This document shows positions 1 through 9,423 of a DNA stretch of 64,000 nt, piece by piece. The position numbers and the translations under genes were made by a program. Source of the DNA: Kaistella polysaccharea (GTDB lineage: Bacteria > Bacteroidota > Bacteroidia > Flavobacteriales > Weeksellaceae); NCBI RefSeq assembly GCF_020410745.1, contig NZ_CP084528.1, forward strand, positions 2,542,001 to 2,606,000, given 5' to 3'. The notes under the pieces were generated by a model, which saw only the letters and a program-made list of their open reading frames with translations, searched no databases and was not told the origin of the DNA. The stretch's first letter is position 1. Every line of letters starts with the position of its first letter.

Positions 1-1285
1 ATGCATTAGTCGCAGTAATTTGCTTAAAGGTTTCTTTTTCTTCAAAACCATCGCCGACAGCGAGTGTTATGACGAATTGAAGCAAAACATCATAACATAA
101 AACTAAAGGTTCCCGCGGTTCGATTTTATTTTGCTTAACAGCTTCCTTTAAAGCTGCCACTTCAATCAGCTCCAAAGAATGCGTCGGGACAAAATATATT
201 TTTGAGGTCTCAAAAGGGGAATGACCACTTCGGCCTGCACGCTGGAGAAATCGCGCAATTCCTTTACTGGAACCAATTTGAATTACAGTATCAACTGGTT
301 TAAAATCGACGCCTAAATCTAAAGAAGAGGTTGAAATAACGGCTTTTAAATATCCCGAAGACAGATTATCCTCAATCCAAATTCGAATATCTTTGTCTAC
401 GGAACTGTGGTGAATGGCGATTTGCCCTGCAAAATCCGGATGCGTGTTCAATAATACCTGATACCACATTTCAGCCTGACTTCTCGTATTGGTGAAAACC
501 AAAGTAGTTTGACTTTCGAGAATAATTGGAATAATTTTATCCGCGAGTTTCGTTCCCAAATGGCCGGCCCAGGGAAGAACTTCAACATCATCGGGAAAGA
601 CTGATTTTATTTCAATTTTCTTTTTTTCTTTTGCAACGATTTTTGTTTTCTTGATATCATAAGGAATAAGCACGTCCATGGCTTCGTCGAGGTTTCCGAT
701 GGTTGCTGTAATTCCCCAGATTCTTAGTTTTTTCTGATAACTAAATATCCTGGAAACTGCCAATTCTGTCATTACGCCGCGTTTCGAGCTGAGCAATTCG
801 TGCCATTCATCTACAACAATGCATTGCAAATGATTAAAGAATTTTTGATGTTGTTTTTGAGCCAAAAGCAAATGCAGACTTTCCGGCGTGATGATTAAAA
901 TATCCGGCATTTTCTTCGTCTGCTTCGCGCGAACAGCAGTCGGCGTATCGCCATTCCTCACGGAAACTTCCCAATCCAGTCCAATGTCTTCTAAAGCTTC
1001 GCTCATGGCTTTGGCAATGTCTTTTGCTAGAGCACGAAGTGGCGTGATCCACAGAAGTTTCATGCCGGATTTATAATTATCCGGATGATTCATGTAGTCA
1101 ATAACTACTGCTAAAAATACAGAGAACGTCTTTCCAAAACCTGTGGGTGCGATGACCATTCCCGAGTAATTATTAGAAAATTTAAACCACGTTTCAGACT
1201 GAAAACCAAAGGGTTCCCGATCTTGAGAATCCATCCATTTTTTGATGATTTGGAAACCTGTGGAATTTTTAAATTTCTCGGTCAT
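1..1285 (-). CDS. Ligase-associated DEXH-box DNA helicase (C-terminus beyond window)
   Basis: ATP-dependent superfamily 2 helicase of the Lhr-like, DNA-ligase-associated type, expected to unwind DNA or DNA/RNA during repair. Translating the minus strand from the ATG at 1283-1285 gives 428 open codons running off the left edge. Visible motifs: Walker A APTGFGKT (about residues 46-53), motif Ia TPLRALAKD, the DEXH box as VVDEWHELL (about 157-165), motif III GITATIG, and motif VI QRAGRSGH. Family members exceed 800 residues, so roughly half is missing. It lies 34 bp downstream of the ligase gene on the same strand and is probably co-transcribed with it. Domain identity is clear; the exact substrate is inferred from the family. 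Confidence 0.9.
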   Translation of the reverse strand, partial: MTEKFKNSTGFQIIKKWMDSQDREPFGFQSETWFKFSNNYSGMVIAPTGFGKTFSVFLAVVIDYMNHPDNYKSGMKLLWITPLRALAKDIAKAMSEALEDIGLDWEVSVRNGDTPTAVRAKQTKKMPDILIITPESLHLLLAQKQHQKFFNHLQCIVVDEWHELLSSKRGVMTELAVSRIFSYQKKLRIWGITATIGNLDEAMDVLIPYDIKKTKIVAKEKKKIEIKSVFPDDVEVLPWAGHLGTKLADKIIPIILESQTTLVFTNTRSQAEMWYQVLLNTHPDFAGQIAIHHSSVDKDIRIWIEDNLSSGYLKAVISTSSLDLGVDFKPVDTVIQIGSSKGIARFLQRAGRSGHSPFETSKIYFVPTHSLELIEVAALKEAVKQNKIEPREPLVLCYDVLLQFVITLAVGDGFEEKETFKQITATNA

Positions 1286-1319
1286 TATTTAAATGAAAAT
1301 TTGGTCGTGGCGGATTAGA

Positions 1320-2900
1320 TTAGGTAATTAGTTTTTTAATTTCTTCAAGTTCATCAATTTCATCTACGGTTTTATCGCGACGCCAACGAACAATTCTTGG
1401 AAATCGTAAAGCAATTCCACTCTTATGACGGCTACTAAATCCTATTCCTTCAAAGGCAATTTCAAAAACTAATTCTGGTTTTACAGTACGTACAGGCCCG
1501 AATTTTTCAATCGCATTTTTATTCACGAATTTACTGACTTCCATAATTTCTTTATCCGTCAGTCCCGAATAAGCTTTAGCAATCGTTACCAACTTATCTT
1601 CGTTCTTAACTGCGAATGTATAATCAGTGTAATAACTGCTTCGTCGTCCAGAGCCTTTTTGCGCGTAAATCAAAACCGCATCGATGGTCAAAGGACTCAC
1701 TTTCCATTTCCACCAGTCGCCTTTTTTCCTACCGGCATGATAGTGCGAATTATTTTCTTTCAACATCAAACCCTCGGAATTATTGTCACGGGAATTTTCC
1801 CGGATTTCTGCCAAACCCTCCCAGGAATCTGCATTAACAATTTCTGAAATTCGGATGCGATCGACCGGTGAATTTTGAATCAAACTTTCTAAAAGCAAAC
1901 GTCTTGCGGAGAGTGGTCTTTCCCGCAAATCTTCAAACTCAAGTTCCAAAATATCATAAACATAAATATGAACTGGTAGCTCTTCCAACATTTTCTTCGG
2001 AATCGTCTTGCGGTTTAGGCGCTTCTGTAATTCATTAAAATTGAGAACTTTATCTTCTTTTACCACTAAGATTTCTCCATCAATGGCGAAGTTGCCTTCT
2101 ACCTCTTTAAGAGCAGCGACAATCTCTGGGAATTGTTCCGTAACGAGTTCTTCCCCGCGCGACCAGATGAAAATTTCGTCATTTCGTTTGATAAATTGTC
2201 CGCGAATGCCATCCCACTTAAATTCTGCCTGCCAATTATTTCTATCGCCCAAATCTTGAGTTTCTTTTTCCAAAGGATAAGCCAAGCAAAAAGGGTAAGG
2301 TTTGGAAGCATCAGGATTAATGTTCGTTCCCTGAATAAGATCATCGAAATTTTCTTCCTCCATTTTCCATTTTCCCATAATGGAATGCATCAGAATATTA
2401 CCATCAACTGCCGAAAATTTTGAAAGTGCGTTAATCAGCAACTTTTTCGATACTCCGATCCGAAAACTTCCGCCAATTAGCTTATTGAATATAAACCGTT
2501 CAACATGGTTCAAACCGTTCCAGGATTCTAAAACATATTTCTTTTTCTCTTCTTCGGTCTGATCTTTTAGCGCAACCAATTCAGTCATCCATTGAGTTAA
2601 TGATTTTTCGATTTCATTTTCGGCATTGGGAAGAATCAATGATAATGTTTCGCCCAAATCGCCAACAGATGAATAAGATTCAATAAATAACCATTCGGGA
2701 AGCTGCGTAATTTCTAGAGCCCATTGTTTTAAAAGATTGGTATTTACAGGTCTTTTCGGTCTTTTTCCTGTAAATAAAGCAAGAAACCACAACTTGTCAT
2801 TAGCATCGGCAATCTGAAGGTAAGAAACCATGGCTTCGACCTTTGCCGTAGTTTTATTGGTGCTGTCGAGCGCATTGATAAGGTTTGCGAAATCTTTCAT
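1320..2900 (-). CDS. ATP-dependent DNA ligase (repair-associated)
   Basis: ATP-dependent DNA ligase of 526 residues that seals nicks through an enzyme-AMP intermediate. An N-terminal DNA-binding domain (about 1-200) precedes the nucleotidyltransferase core. The adenylated lysine is in EFKWDGIRG (Lys228). Motif III is FAIDGEIL (about 272-279), motif IV is SEGLMLKE and motif V is WWKWK, followed by an OB-fold domain ending in the RFPRIVRWRRDK region. The start codon directly abuts the stop of the exonuclease gene, and the helicase follows after 34 bp. The exonuclease-ligase-helicase triad is a recurrent bacterial repair operon distinct from the replicative NAD-dependent LigA. The repair role is inferred from family and context. 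Confidence 0.95.
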   Translation of the reverse strand: MKDFANLINALDSTNKTTAKVEAMVSYLQIADANDKLWFLALFTGKRPKRPVNTNLLKQWALEITQLPEWLFIESYSSVGDLGETLSLILPNAENEIEKSLTQWMTELVALKDQTEEEKKKYVLESWNGLNHVERFIFNKLIGGSFRIGVSKKLLINALSKFSAVDGNILMHSIMGKWKMEEENFDDLIQGTNINPDASKPYPFCLAYPLEKETQDLGDRNNWQAEFKWDGIRGQFIKRNDEIFIWSRGEELVTEQFPEIVAALKEVEGNFAIDGEILVVKEDKVLNFNELQKRLNRKTIPKKMLEELPVHIYVYDILELEFEDLRERPLSARRLLLESLIQNSPVDRIRISEIVNADSWEGLAEIRENSRDNNSEGLMLKENNSHYHAGRKKGDWWKWKVSPLTIDAVLIYAQKGSGRRSSYYTDYTFAVKNEDKLVTIAKAYSGLTDKEIMEVSKFVNKNAIEKFGPVRTVKPELVFEIAFEGIGFSSRHKSGIALRFPRIVRWRRDKTVDEIDELEEIKKLIT

Positions 2901-3920
2901 CTAGTTTTCTATCAATTCTTTTTCGGTCGTTTCCTCGTCGCCGAAAATGGTTTTTAATTCTACCGCATTAATTCCAATCTCATTTAAATATTTGGAGAAA
3001 ACAGCTGTTTGTCCGTGTGTTACATACACTTTTTCAGCTTCGGTAGCTTTCACGGTATTGATTAAACCATTCCAGTCTGCATGATCAGAAATTGCAAAAC
3101 CGGCGTCAGCTGAGCGCCACCTACGAGAACCTCTAACCTGCATCCAGCCAGAACAAATGGCAGTCGCACGATTTGGTATTTTTTTAATAATGTTGGAATC
3201 AAATAAAGCCGGCGGTAAAATTACAATCTCACCATCTGCATGTTTCACACTTTCCAGAAAATCTAAAGTTTCGTATTCCGGCAGATCGATACCGACAGAT
3301 TCCATTCCTTCATTGAGTTTCCCAATGGAACGATGAACAAATATTTTTCCACTTCCTTCAATTGACTTCATGATCCGCTGGGCTTTTCCTAAGGAATAAC
3401 CAATGAAAACAGAAGTTTTTCCATTCTCTCGATTCTGCTGCACCCACGTTTTCATTAATTCAGAATATTCCTGCGGTTTCAGCCAATTGTAAATGGGAAG
3501 TCCGAAAGTACTTTCGGTAATAAATTCATGGCATTTAACGAGTTCAAAAGGAGTTGATAATCCATCGTCATCTGTTTTGTAATCGCCGGAGAACACAATA
3601 ATATACCCTTTGTACTCCATTTTTATTTGGGCAGAACCTATAATATGTCCAGCGGGATACATGGAGACTTTAACACCGTTAATCATTATTTCTTCCCCAT
3701 AACCCACGGTCTGGACTTCAATATCTTCGCCGATACGATGCAGAAGAATAGGTTTGGTAAAATGGTGACACAGGTATTTTTTCATTCCCCACCGTGCATG
3801 ATCACCATGTCCGTGTGAAATTACAGCCAAATCTACGGGTTTCCAGGGATCAATATAAAATTTCCCGGGAACACAATAGATTCCTTTGTCGGTTAATTTG
3901 ATGAAGGTTTTTGATTTCAT
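2901..3920 (-). CDS. Ligase-associated MBL-fold exonuclease
   Basis: Metallo-beta-lactamase-fold nuclease of 339 residues, related to the SNM1/Artemis and mRNA 3'-end-processing families. The metal-binding signature is SHGHGDH (about 35-41). Later beta-CASP-type elements are the VFSGDYK motif (about 109-115), the AICSGW segment and the ISDHADW motif. It is the first gene of the repair triad; its stop codon is immediately followed by the ligase ATG, so translational coupling is likely. Family knowledge suggests it trims DNA ends before ligation. The initiating ATG at 3918-3920 sits at the edge of a 178-bp gap separating it from the divergent GIN-domain gene. Confidence 0.9.
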   Translation of the reverse strand: MKSKTFIKLTDKGIYCVPGKFYIDPWKPVDLAVISHGHGDHARWGMKKYLCHHFTKPILLHRIGEDIEVQTVGYGEEIMINGVKVSMYPAGHIIGSAQIKMEYKGYIIVFSGDYKTDDDGLSTPFELVKCHEFITESTFGLPIYNWLKPQEYSELMKTWVQQNRENGKTSVFIGYSLGKAQRIMKSIEGSGKIFVHRSIGKLNEGMESVGIDLPEYETLDFLESVKHADGEIVILPPALFDSNIIKKIPNRATAICSGWMQVRGSRRWRSADAGFAISDHADWNGLINTVKATEAEKVYVTHGQTAVFSKYLNEIGINAVELKTIFGDEETTEKELIEN

Positions 3921-4098
3921 AGAAAGCGGAAAAGTAATTTTGGAAGATTATTGCTATTCAAAAATTGAACCTTTCTCGGTTTAAAAAGTATTCCGTTTAA
4001 CATCCTAAAGTACGTTTCGTTGAATAAAATTTGGAAATATCGCATTGGTTCAAAATAAAACTGCTGTAAAAACCGTTGTTTTAATTAAATTAAAAGTT

Positions 4099-4761
4099 AT
4101 GAAAAAAGTTGCGGTAGGTTTAATGTTGGGATTGTTCCAGCTTTCTTTTGCTCAATTCAGTAGAAATGTGGGTGAATTTAATTCTTTGAAAGTGTATGAT
4201 AAAATCACGGTGGTTCTTATTCCATCTTCGGAAAGCAAAGTGGAAAGTACAAGCGGTGACGCAGATGTGGAAACCGTAAATAAAAACGGGGAGTTGAAAA
4301 TCAGAATGGCACCAACTCGCCTTTTGCAGGGAGATCAAGTTTCGGTAAAGGTTTATTATCAGAATTTGAATGATATTCAGGCAAGTCAAGGTTCCACAGT
4401 AAGTTCTCCTGAAACAACTGAAGCGAAAATGCTGACTTTAACTTCCAATGAAGGTTCAAAGATTATTTTGGATATTAACACGGGAAAATTGAACGTAAAA
4501 ACAAATTCTGGTGGAGAAATTAAAGTTACGGGAAATGCGGATTATCAGGATATCGTGGTGAATTCGGGTGGAAAATTTAACGGCCAAACTTTAGAATCGC
4601 AAAGTGCTACTGTTACGGCAAATGCCGGCGGTATCGCTGATGTTTTTGCAACTGAGGCTGTAAACGCAACAACGCGCGCCGGCGGGATCATAGATGTATA
4701 TGGTGATCCTGAAGATCGAAAATTTAAAAATGTGATTGGCGGTAAAATCACTTTCAAATAA
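4099..4761 (+). CDS. Secreted GIN-domain (DUF2807) protein
   Basis: Predicted exported protein of 220 residues of the head-GIN / DUF2807 family, whose function is poorly known. I chose the ATG at 4099 over an upstream ATG at 4045 because it begins a textbook signal peptide: MKK, a hydrophobic stretch, then a cut after LSFAQ. The mature part is rich in short beta-strand repeats with Gly, Asn and Thr (for example NSGGEIK, NSGGKFNG, NAGGIAD, RAGGIID), typical of a right-handed beta-solenoid. It stands alone between the divergent repair operon and a terminator. A second, lipidated GIN protein lies at 60330-61043. Confidence 0.85.
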   Translation: MKKVAVGLMLGLFQLSFAQFSRNVGEFNSLKVYDKITVVLIPSSESKVESTSGDADVETVNKNGELKIRMAPTRLLQGDQVSVKVYYQNLNDIQASQGSTVSSPETTEAKMLTLTSNEGSKIILDINTGKLNVKTNSGGEIKVTGNADYQDIVVNSGGKFNGQTLESQSATVTANAGGIADVFATEAVNATTRAGGIIDVYGDPEDRKFKNVIGGKITFK

Positions 4762-4770
4762 ATAATTTAA

Positions 4771-4798
4771 AGTCATTCATCACGAATGGCTTTTTTTT
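4771..4798 (+). terminator. Rho-independent terminator after GIN gene
   Basis: Stem AGTCATTC / GAATGGCT (one G-T pair) around the loop ATCAC, followed by eight T. It starts 10 bp after the stop codon. Confidence 0.85.
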
Positions 4799-4856
4799 AT
4801 GACCTTTACTTGTAACAAATAAAACTATTTTTTGACTAAATAATAAAGTACGCTCT

Positions 4857-6932
4857 ATGAAAAATTTAAATATTGGTATTCTGGCGTTTGCCGGAATAAT
4901 CGCCTTAAATTCCTGCGCCTCGAAGGTGGTGCCGGCTGAACCTTCTGTGAATACAGAAATGGTGAAAGAAGTTCCCGAACAGGGATTAGATCTATCAACC
5001 ATCGATAAGTCGGTAAGGCCGCAAGATGATTTCTATAACTTCGTGAATGGAAGTTGGATGAAAACCGCGAAAATCCCAGCTGATAAATCGACATGGGGAA
5101 GTTTTAACAAACTTGCTGAAGATACAGACAACAATTCGATGACGATTCTTAATTCCCTGCTGAAAGATGATTTTGCAGCGGGCAGTGAAGGCAAGAAAAT
5201 TCAGGATTTATACGGTACGTACATGGATATGGACAAAAGAAATGCGGATGGTATTTCTCCGATCAAGTCTGACTTGGCTAAAATCGACGCCATTAAAACA
5301 GTCGCAGATTTACAAAATTATTTAATTGGAGCCACGAAAGATGGTGAAAATCCTTTCTACTCCTGGGGTGTTTTTTCAGATTTAAAAAACTCTACCATGA
5401 ATGCGGTTTATCTGGGTGAAGGTAGTTTGGGTTTGGGAAGAGATTATTACCAGAAAGTAAATCCTAAAAACACGGAAACTTTGGCAGAGTATACGAAATA
5501 TGTATCCACAATGTTGAATGTTTTAGGATATAAAAATCCTGCAGTTACCGCAGAAAATATTGTGAATTTCGAAAAAAGTATGGCGCAGACTTACTTAACC
5601 AATGAGCAAATTCGGGACGCAACTTTACAATATAACCCACGCACAATGCCCGAACTTGCAAAGCTGGTTAAAAACGTCAACTTGCCGAAATACCTGAGCG
5701 CAGTTGGTGTAAATACAGACAAAGCAATAATTGGAGAACTAAAATATTACCAGAATCTAGATAAATTTTTAAACGCAAAAAATCTTCCGTTAATTAAGGA
5801 TTATATGAAGTTCCATTTGCTTTCTGGCAGTGCCAGTTATCTTTCTGAAAATTTGGATAATATGAAATTTAATTTCTACGGTAAATATTTACGGGGTCAA
5901 GATGAGCAACGGGCGCAAAATAAAAGAGGATTTGAACTTATCAACGGTTCTTTGGGAGAAGCTTTTGGGAAGTTGTATGTAGAGAAATATTTTCCTGCAG
6001 AAGCAAAAACTCAAATGGTAGAACTTATTGGATATCTGAAAAAAAGCTTCGCTTCGCACATCAGCAATTTAACCTGGATGTCCTCAGTAACAAAGGAAAA
6101 AGCATTAAATAAGCTCAATAAATTCACCGTAAAAGTAGCTTATCCAGATACGTGGAAAGATTATTCAAAGCTGACTGTTAATTCAAAAGAAAGCGGAGGA
6201 TCATTGTATAAAAATCTACAAAACATTTCCTCTTGGCAATATGACAGAAATTTAGAAAAAGTGGGAAAACCTGTGGACCGCACCGAATGGGGAATGACGC
6301 CACAAACTGTAAACGCATATTACAACCCGGTAAACAACGAAATCGTTTTCCCGGCTGCAATTTTACAACCGCCTTTCTTTAATCCAAATGCAGATGCTGC
6401 CATCAATTTTGGTGGAATTGGAGCCGTAATTGGACACGAAATCACGCACGGTTTTGATGATTCAGGTTCGCAGTTTGATGCAGACGGAAATTTGGTTGAT
6501 TGGTGGACGCCAGCTGATAAAGCAAACTTCCAAAAAGCTACGAAAGCACTTGCGGCTCAATACGATAAATTCGAGCCCGTAAAAGGTACTTTCGTTAACG
6601 GAACATTTACAAACGGAGAAAATATTGCCGATTTAGGAGGTGTAAATATTTCTTACGATGCGCTGCAAATGTATCTGAAAGATCATGGGAATCCAGGATT
6701 GATCAGCGGTTATACCCAAGAACAAAGATTCTTTATGAGTTGGGCAACCGTTTGGAGAACGCTTCAAAAAGAAGCTGCGCTCATCAATCAAATTAAAACG
6801 AATGAACATTCGCCAGGATTATACCGCGCGTTTGGACCTTTGGTAAACACCGATGCTTTCTACAAAGCTTTCGATGTGAAGCCTGGTGATAAACTTTACA
6901 AAAAGCCGGAAGATCGTGTGAAAATCTGGTAA
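4857..6932 (+). CDS. M13-family zinc metallopeptidase lipoprotein (copy 1)
   Basis: Neprilysin/PepO-type endopeptidase of 691 residues that would cut peptides outside the inner membrane. A lipoprotein signal ends in ALNSC (Cys20). The M13 N-terminal domain covers about 45-440. The catalytic domain has HEITH (527-531, zinc ligands and catalytic Glu) and the third ligand in ENIADLGG (Glu588, Asp592). The substrate-positioning motif VNAYYNP and the CxxW-type ending VKIW are also visible. Length is normal for M13. It is followed by its own terminator and then by a closely related paralogue. The substrate is unknown; peptide scavenging or envelope turnover are both plausible. Confidence 0.95.
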   Translation: MKNLNIGILAFAGIIALNSCASKVVPAEPSVNTEMVKEVPEQGLDLSTIDKSVRPQDDFYNFVNGSWMKTAKIPADKSTWGSFNKLAEDTDNNSMTILNSLLKDDFAAGSEGKKIQDLYGTYMDMDKRNADGISPIKSDLAKIDAIKTVADLQNYLIGATKDGENPFYSWGVFSDLKNSTMNAVYLGEGSLGLGRDYYQKVNPKNTETLAEYTKYVSTMLNVLGYKNPAVTAENIVNFEKSMAQTYLTNEQIRDATLQYNPRTMPELAKLVKNVNLPKYLSAVGVNTDKAIIGELKYYQNLDKFLNAKNLPLIKDYMKFHLLSGSASYLSENLDNMKFNFYGKYLRGQDEQRAQNKRGFELINGSLGEAFGKLYVEKYFPAEAKTQMVELIGYLKKSFASHISNLTWMSSVTKEKALNKLNKFTVKVAYPDTWKDYSKLTVNSKESGGSLYKNLQNISSWQYDRNLEKVGKPVDRTEWGMTPQTVNAYYNPVNNEIVFPAAILQPPFFNPNADAAINFGGIGAVIGHEITHGFDDSGSQFDADGNLVDWWTPADKANFQKATKALAAQYDKFEPVKGTFVNGTFTNGENIADLGGVNISYDALQMYLKDHGNPGLISGYTQEQRFFMSWATVWRTLQKEAALINQIKTNEHSPGLYRAFGPLVNTDAFYKAFDVKPGDKLYKKPEDRVKIW

Positions 6933-6955
6933 AATAATCAGAAACTATTTTTATA

Positions 6956-6988
6956 AAATCACTCAATTTAATTTGGGTGATTTTTTTT
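6956..6988 (+). terminator. Terminator after first M13 peptidase
   Basis: Stem AAATCACTC / GGGTGATTT with one G-T pair and a loop of about ten bases, followed by a T8 tract. Confidence 0.8.
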
Positions 6989-6990
6989 GG

Positions 6991-7087
6991 GCGTATCCTT
7001 CACAGGGGAATTTTATTCCCTCATTCAGGTCGGGCTTTCCGCTATATCCCGCCACGGCGGGGATGCCGCTGCAATCCCTTACGCAAC
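6991..7087. repeat. Short intergenic repeat of a type common in Flavobacteria
   Basis: This non-coding block is GC-richer than its surroundings and contains the strings TCGGGCTTTCCGCTATATC (7030-7048) and GGATGCCGCTGCAATCCCTTACGC (reading from 7061). These match my memory of a dispersed repeat found between genes in many Chryseobacterium and Flavobacterium genomes. It has an internal palindrome CCCGCC-AC-GGCGGG (7048-7061), which is the variable centre in such elements. It sits exactly between the terminator of the first M13 gene and the promoter of the second. Only one copy was noticed in this window. Family membership is from memory, not from a search. Confidence 0.6.
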
Positions 7088-7130
7088 CATAATCCTCTGA
7101 AAAGTAGATTTTAAAATATAAAATAATTGC

Positions 7131-7138
7131 TATCTTTA
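7131..7138 (+). promoter_or_regulatory. Possible -7 box for second M13 gene
   Basis: TATCTTTA matches the Bacteroidota -7 consensus TAnnTTTG at all but the last base, 33 bp before the ATG. No convincing -33 element is seen. Confidence 0.4.
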
Positions 7139-7170
7139 CGAGTACCAATAAAAATTTCAATTACAGGCTT

Positions 7171-9249
7171 ATGAAAAAAATTACAATTACTGTACTCGCA
7201 TTTTCGGGAATCGTATTCCTAAATTCGTGTGCTACCACGAAAACCGTCGCTCCGGAAACCGAGCAGGCTCCGGTAGAAAATAAAGTAGTGGCAGAAGAAG
7301 GTTTAAATCTTTCTTATATGGATACCACCGTTCGTCCACAAGATGACTTCTTTAATTATGTGAATGGAAACTGGATGAAGACAGCTGAAATTCCGTCCGA
7401 CAAATCAAGTTGGGGAAGTTTCAACGCTTTGAGAGAAGACGTGGATAATGCGTCTTTGGAAATTCTTAATAAAATCCTTACCGATGATTTCGCTGCAGGT
7501 TCTGAAGGACAGAAGATCCAGAATCTTTACGGCACTTACATGGATTGGGATAAAAGAAACGCCGATGGACTAAGTCCCATTAAAAATGATCTACAAAAAA
7601 TTGATAATATTAAAACAATTGGCGATTTACAAAACTATCTAACACAAGCGACCAAAACGGGCGATAACCCTTTCTACGCTTGGCGTGTAGGTGCTGATAT
7701 GAAAAATTCGGTGATGAATGCGGTGTATTTGGGTGGCGCTTCATTAGGTTTGGGCCGCGATTATTATCAGAAAGAAAATGAGGCTAACACTAAAACTTTA
7801 GGTGAATATAAAAATTACTTGACGCAAATTTTTGAAGCCATTGGTTCTAAAAATGCAGATCAGTCTGCACAGCGTGTTGTAAATTTCGAAAAGAAACTCG
7901 CGCAGGATTTATTGACGAATGAACAAAATCGTGATGCAAACCTACGGTACAATCCGAAAACGATCCCGGAACTTTCAAAATTGGTTTCCAATATCAATCT
8001 ACCGAAATACTTAAGTGATGCCGGCGTAAATACCGACAAAGTAATCGTCAGCGAGTTGAAGTATTATAAAAATATGGATTCTTGGATGAATTCTAAAAAT
8101 CTTCCGCTGATCAAAGAATATATGAAAGCCCGAATGGTTTCGTCGAATGCGGGAAATCTAAATAAGGAGTTGGATGATTTAAACTTTAATTTCTACTCAA
8201 AATATCTTCAGGGTCAGCAAGAACAAAGACCGATGAACAAAAGAGGTTTGGGAGTTATTAATGGTGTTTTAGGAGAAGCTTTCGGAAAATTGTATGTAGA
8301 GAAATATTTCCCGGCAGAAGCAAAAACACAGATGGAGACGTACATCAGTTATCTTAAAAAATCCTTCGAGCAACATATCGCTGAGAATGATTGGATGTCT
8401 CCAGAAACAAAAGTGAAAGCCCAGGAAAAACTTTCTAAATTTGCGGTCAAAATTGCTTATCCGGATACTTGGAAAGACTATACGAAATTACAACTTACAG
8501 GTCCAGCACAAGGTGGAACCTATTATAAAAACCTACAAAACATCACCGAATGGCAATATGCCAAGAATTTAGATAAAGTAGGAAAACCTGTAGATAAAAC
8601 AGAATGGGGAATGTCGCCCCAAACGGTAAATGCTTATTACAGCGGTTCTAACAATGAAATCGTTTTCCCGGCAGCAATTTTGCAACCGCCATTCTTTAAT
8701 TTTAAAGCAGATCCTGCCGTAAATTTCGGAGGAATCGGTGCTGTAATTGGTCACGAAATTTCTCATGGTTTTGATGATTCAGGATCCAGATTTGATGGTG
8801 ACGGAAATTTAAATAATTGGTGGACTGAAGCTGACCGCACAAACTTTGATGCAAAAGTGGGACAATTAGCCAACCAATATAATGAATACGAACCGGTGAA
8901 AGGGAGTTTCATCAACGGTAAGTTCACAAGTGGGGAAAATATCGGTGATTTAGGTGGAGTAGCAGTTGCGTATACCGCATTGCAAATGTATTTGAAAGAC
9001 CATGGTAACCCGGGTTTAATCAGCGGTCTTACTCAGGATCAACGATTCTTTATGAGCTGGGCAACTGTTTGGAGAACGAAATCTACCGAGCAGTATATGG
9101 TGAATCAGGTAAAAACCGATCCACACTCTCCGGGTTATTTCCGCGCGTTTGCTCCTTTAGTGAATCAAGATTCATTCTACAAGGCATTCGACGTGAAACC
9201 GGGTGACAAATTGTATAGAGCTCCGGAAGAAAGAATAAAAATTTGGTAA
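7171..9249 (+). CDS. M13-family zinc metallopeptidase lipoprotein (copy 2)
   Basis: Paralogue of the preceding gene, 692 residues. The lipoprotein signal ends in FLNSC (Cys20), followed by an acidic/Ala-rich linker. Catalytic HEISH is at 528-532 and the ENIGDLGG ligand motif at 589-596. The two proteins align along their full length with long identical runs such as EAFGKLYVEKYFPAEAKTQM, so they arose by tandem duplication. The N-terminal linkers and the region around 130-330 differ most. Each copy has its own terminator, so they may be expressed separately. All catalytic residues are kept in both, arguing against decay of either. Confidence 0.95.
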   Translation: MKKITITVLAFSGIVFLNSCATTKTVAPETEQAPVENKVVAEEGLNLSYMDTTVRPQDDFFNYVNGNWMKTAEIPSDKSSWGSFNALREDVDNASLEILNKILTDDFAAGSEGQKIQNLYGTYMDWDKRNADGLSPIKNDLQKIDNIKTIGDLQNYLTQATKTGDNPFYAWRVGADMKNSVMNAVYLGGASLGLGRDYYQKENEANTKTLGEYKNYLTQIFEAIGSKNADQSAQRVVNFEKKLAQDLLTNEQNRDANLRYNPKTIPELSKLVSNINLPKYLSDAGVNTDKVIVSELKYYKNMDSWMNSKNLPLIKEYMKARMVSSNAGNLNKELDDLNFNFYSKYLQGQQEQRPMNKRGLGVINGVLGEAFGKLYVEKYFPAEAKTQMETYISYLKKSFEQHIAENDWMSPETKVKAQEKLSKFAVKIAYPDTWKDYTKLQLTGPAQGGTYYKNLQNITEWQYAKNLDKVGKPVDKTEWGMSPQTVNAYYSGSNNEIVFPAAILQPPFFNFKADPAVNFGGIGAVIGHEISHGFDDSGSRFDGDGNLNNWWTEADRTNFDAKVGQLANQYNEYEPVKGSFINGKFTSGENIGDLGGVAVAYTALQMYLKDHGNPGLISGLTQDQRFFMSWATVWRTKSTEQYMVNQVKTDPHSPGYFRAFAPLVNQDSFYKAFDVKPGDKLYRAPEERIKIW

Positions 9250-9271
9250 AAACCGAATTAAAAATATTCTC

Positions 9272-9312
9272 AAACCCTTTCAACCTTTAATGGCTGAAAG
9301 GGTTTTTTTACT
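9272..9312 (+). terminator. Terminator after second M13 peptidase
   Basis: Perfect 11-bp stem AAACCCTTTCA / TGAAAGGGTTT followed by a T tract. Confidence 0.9.
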
Positions 9313-9423
9313 CTAATCAAAACGGTTTAGACTTTGTGAATGTTTTCATTTTGAAAATTTCATCATCTGCTTAGCTTTACTTTTTATAATTGATTAACTT
9401 TAATAAAAATAAAAAATATTCAA

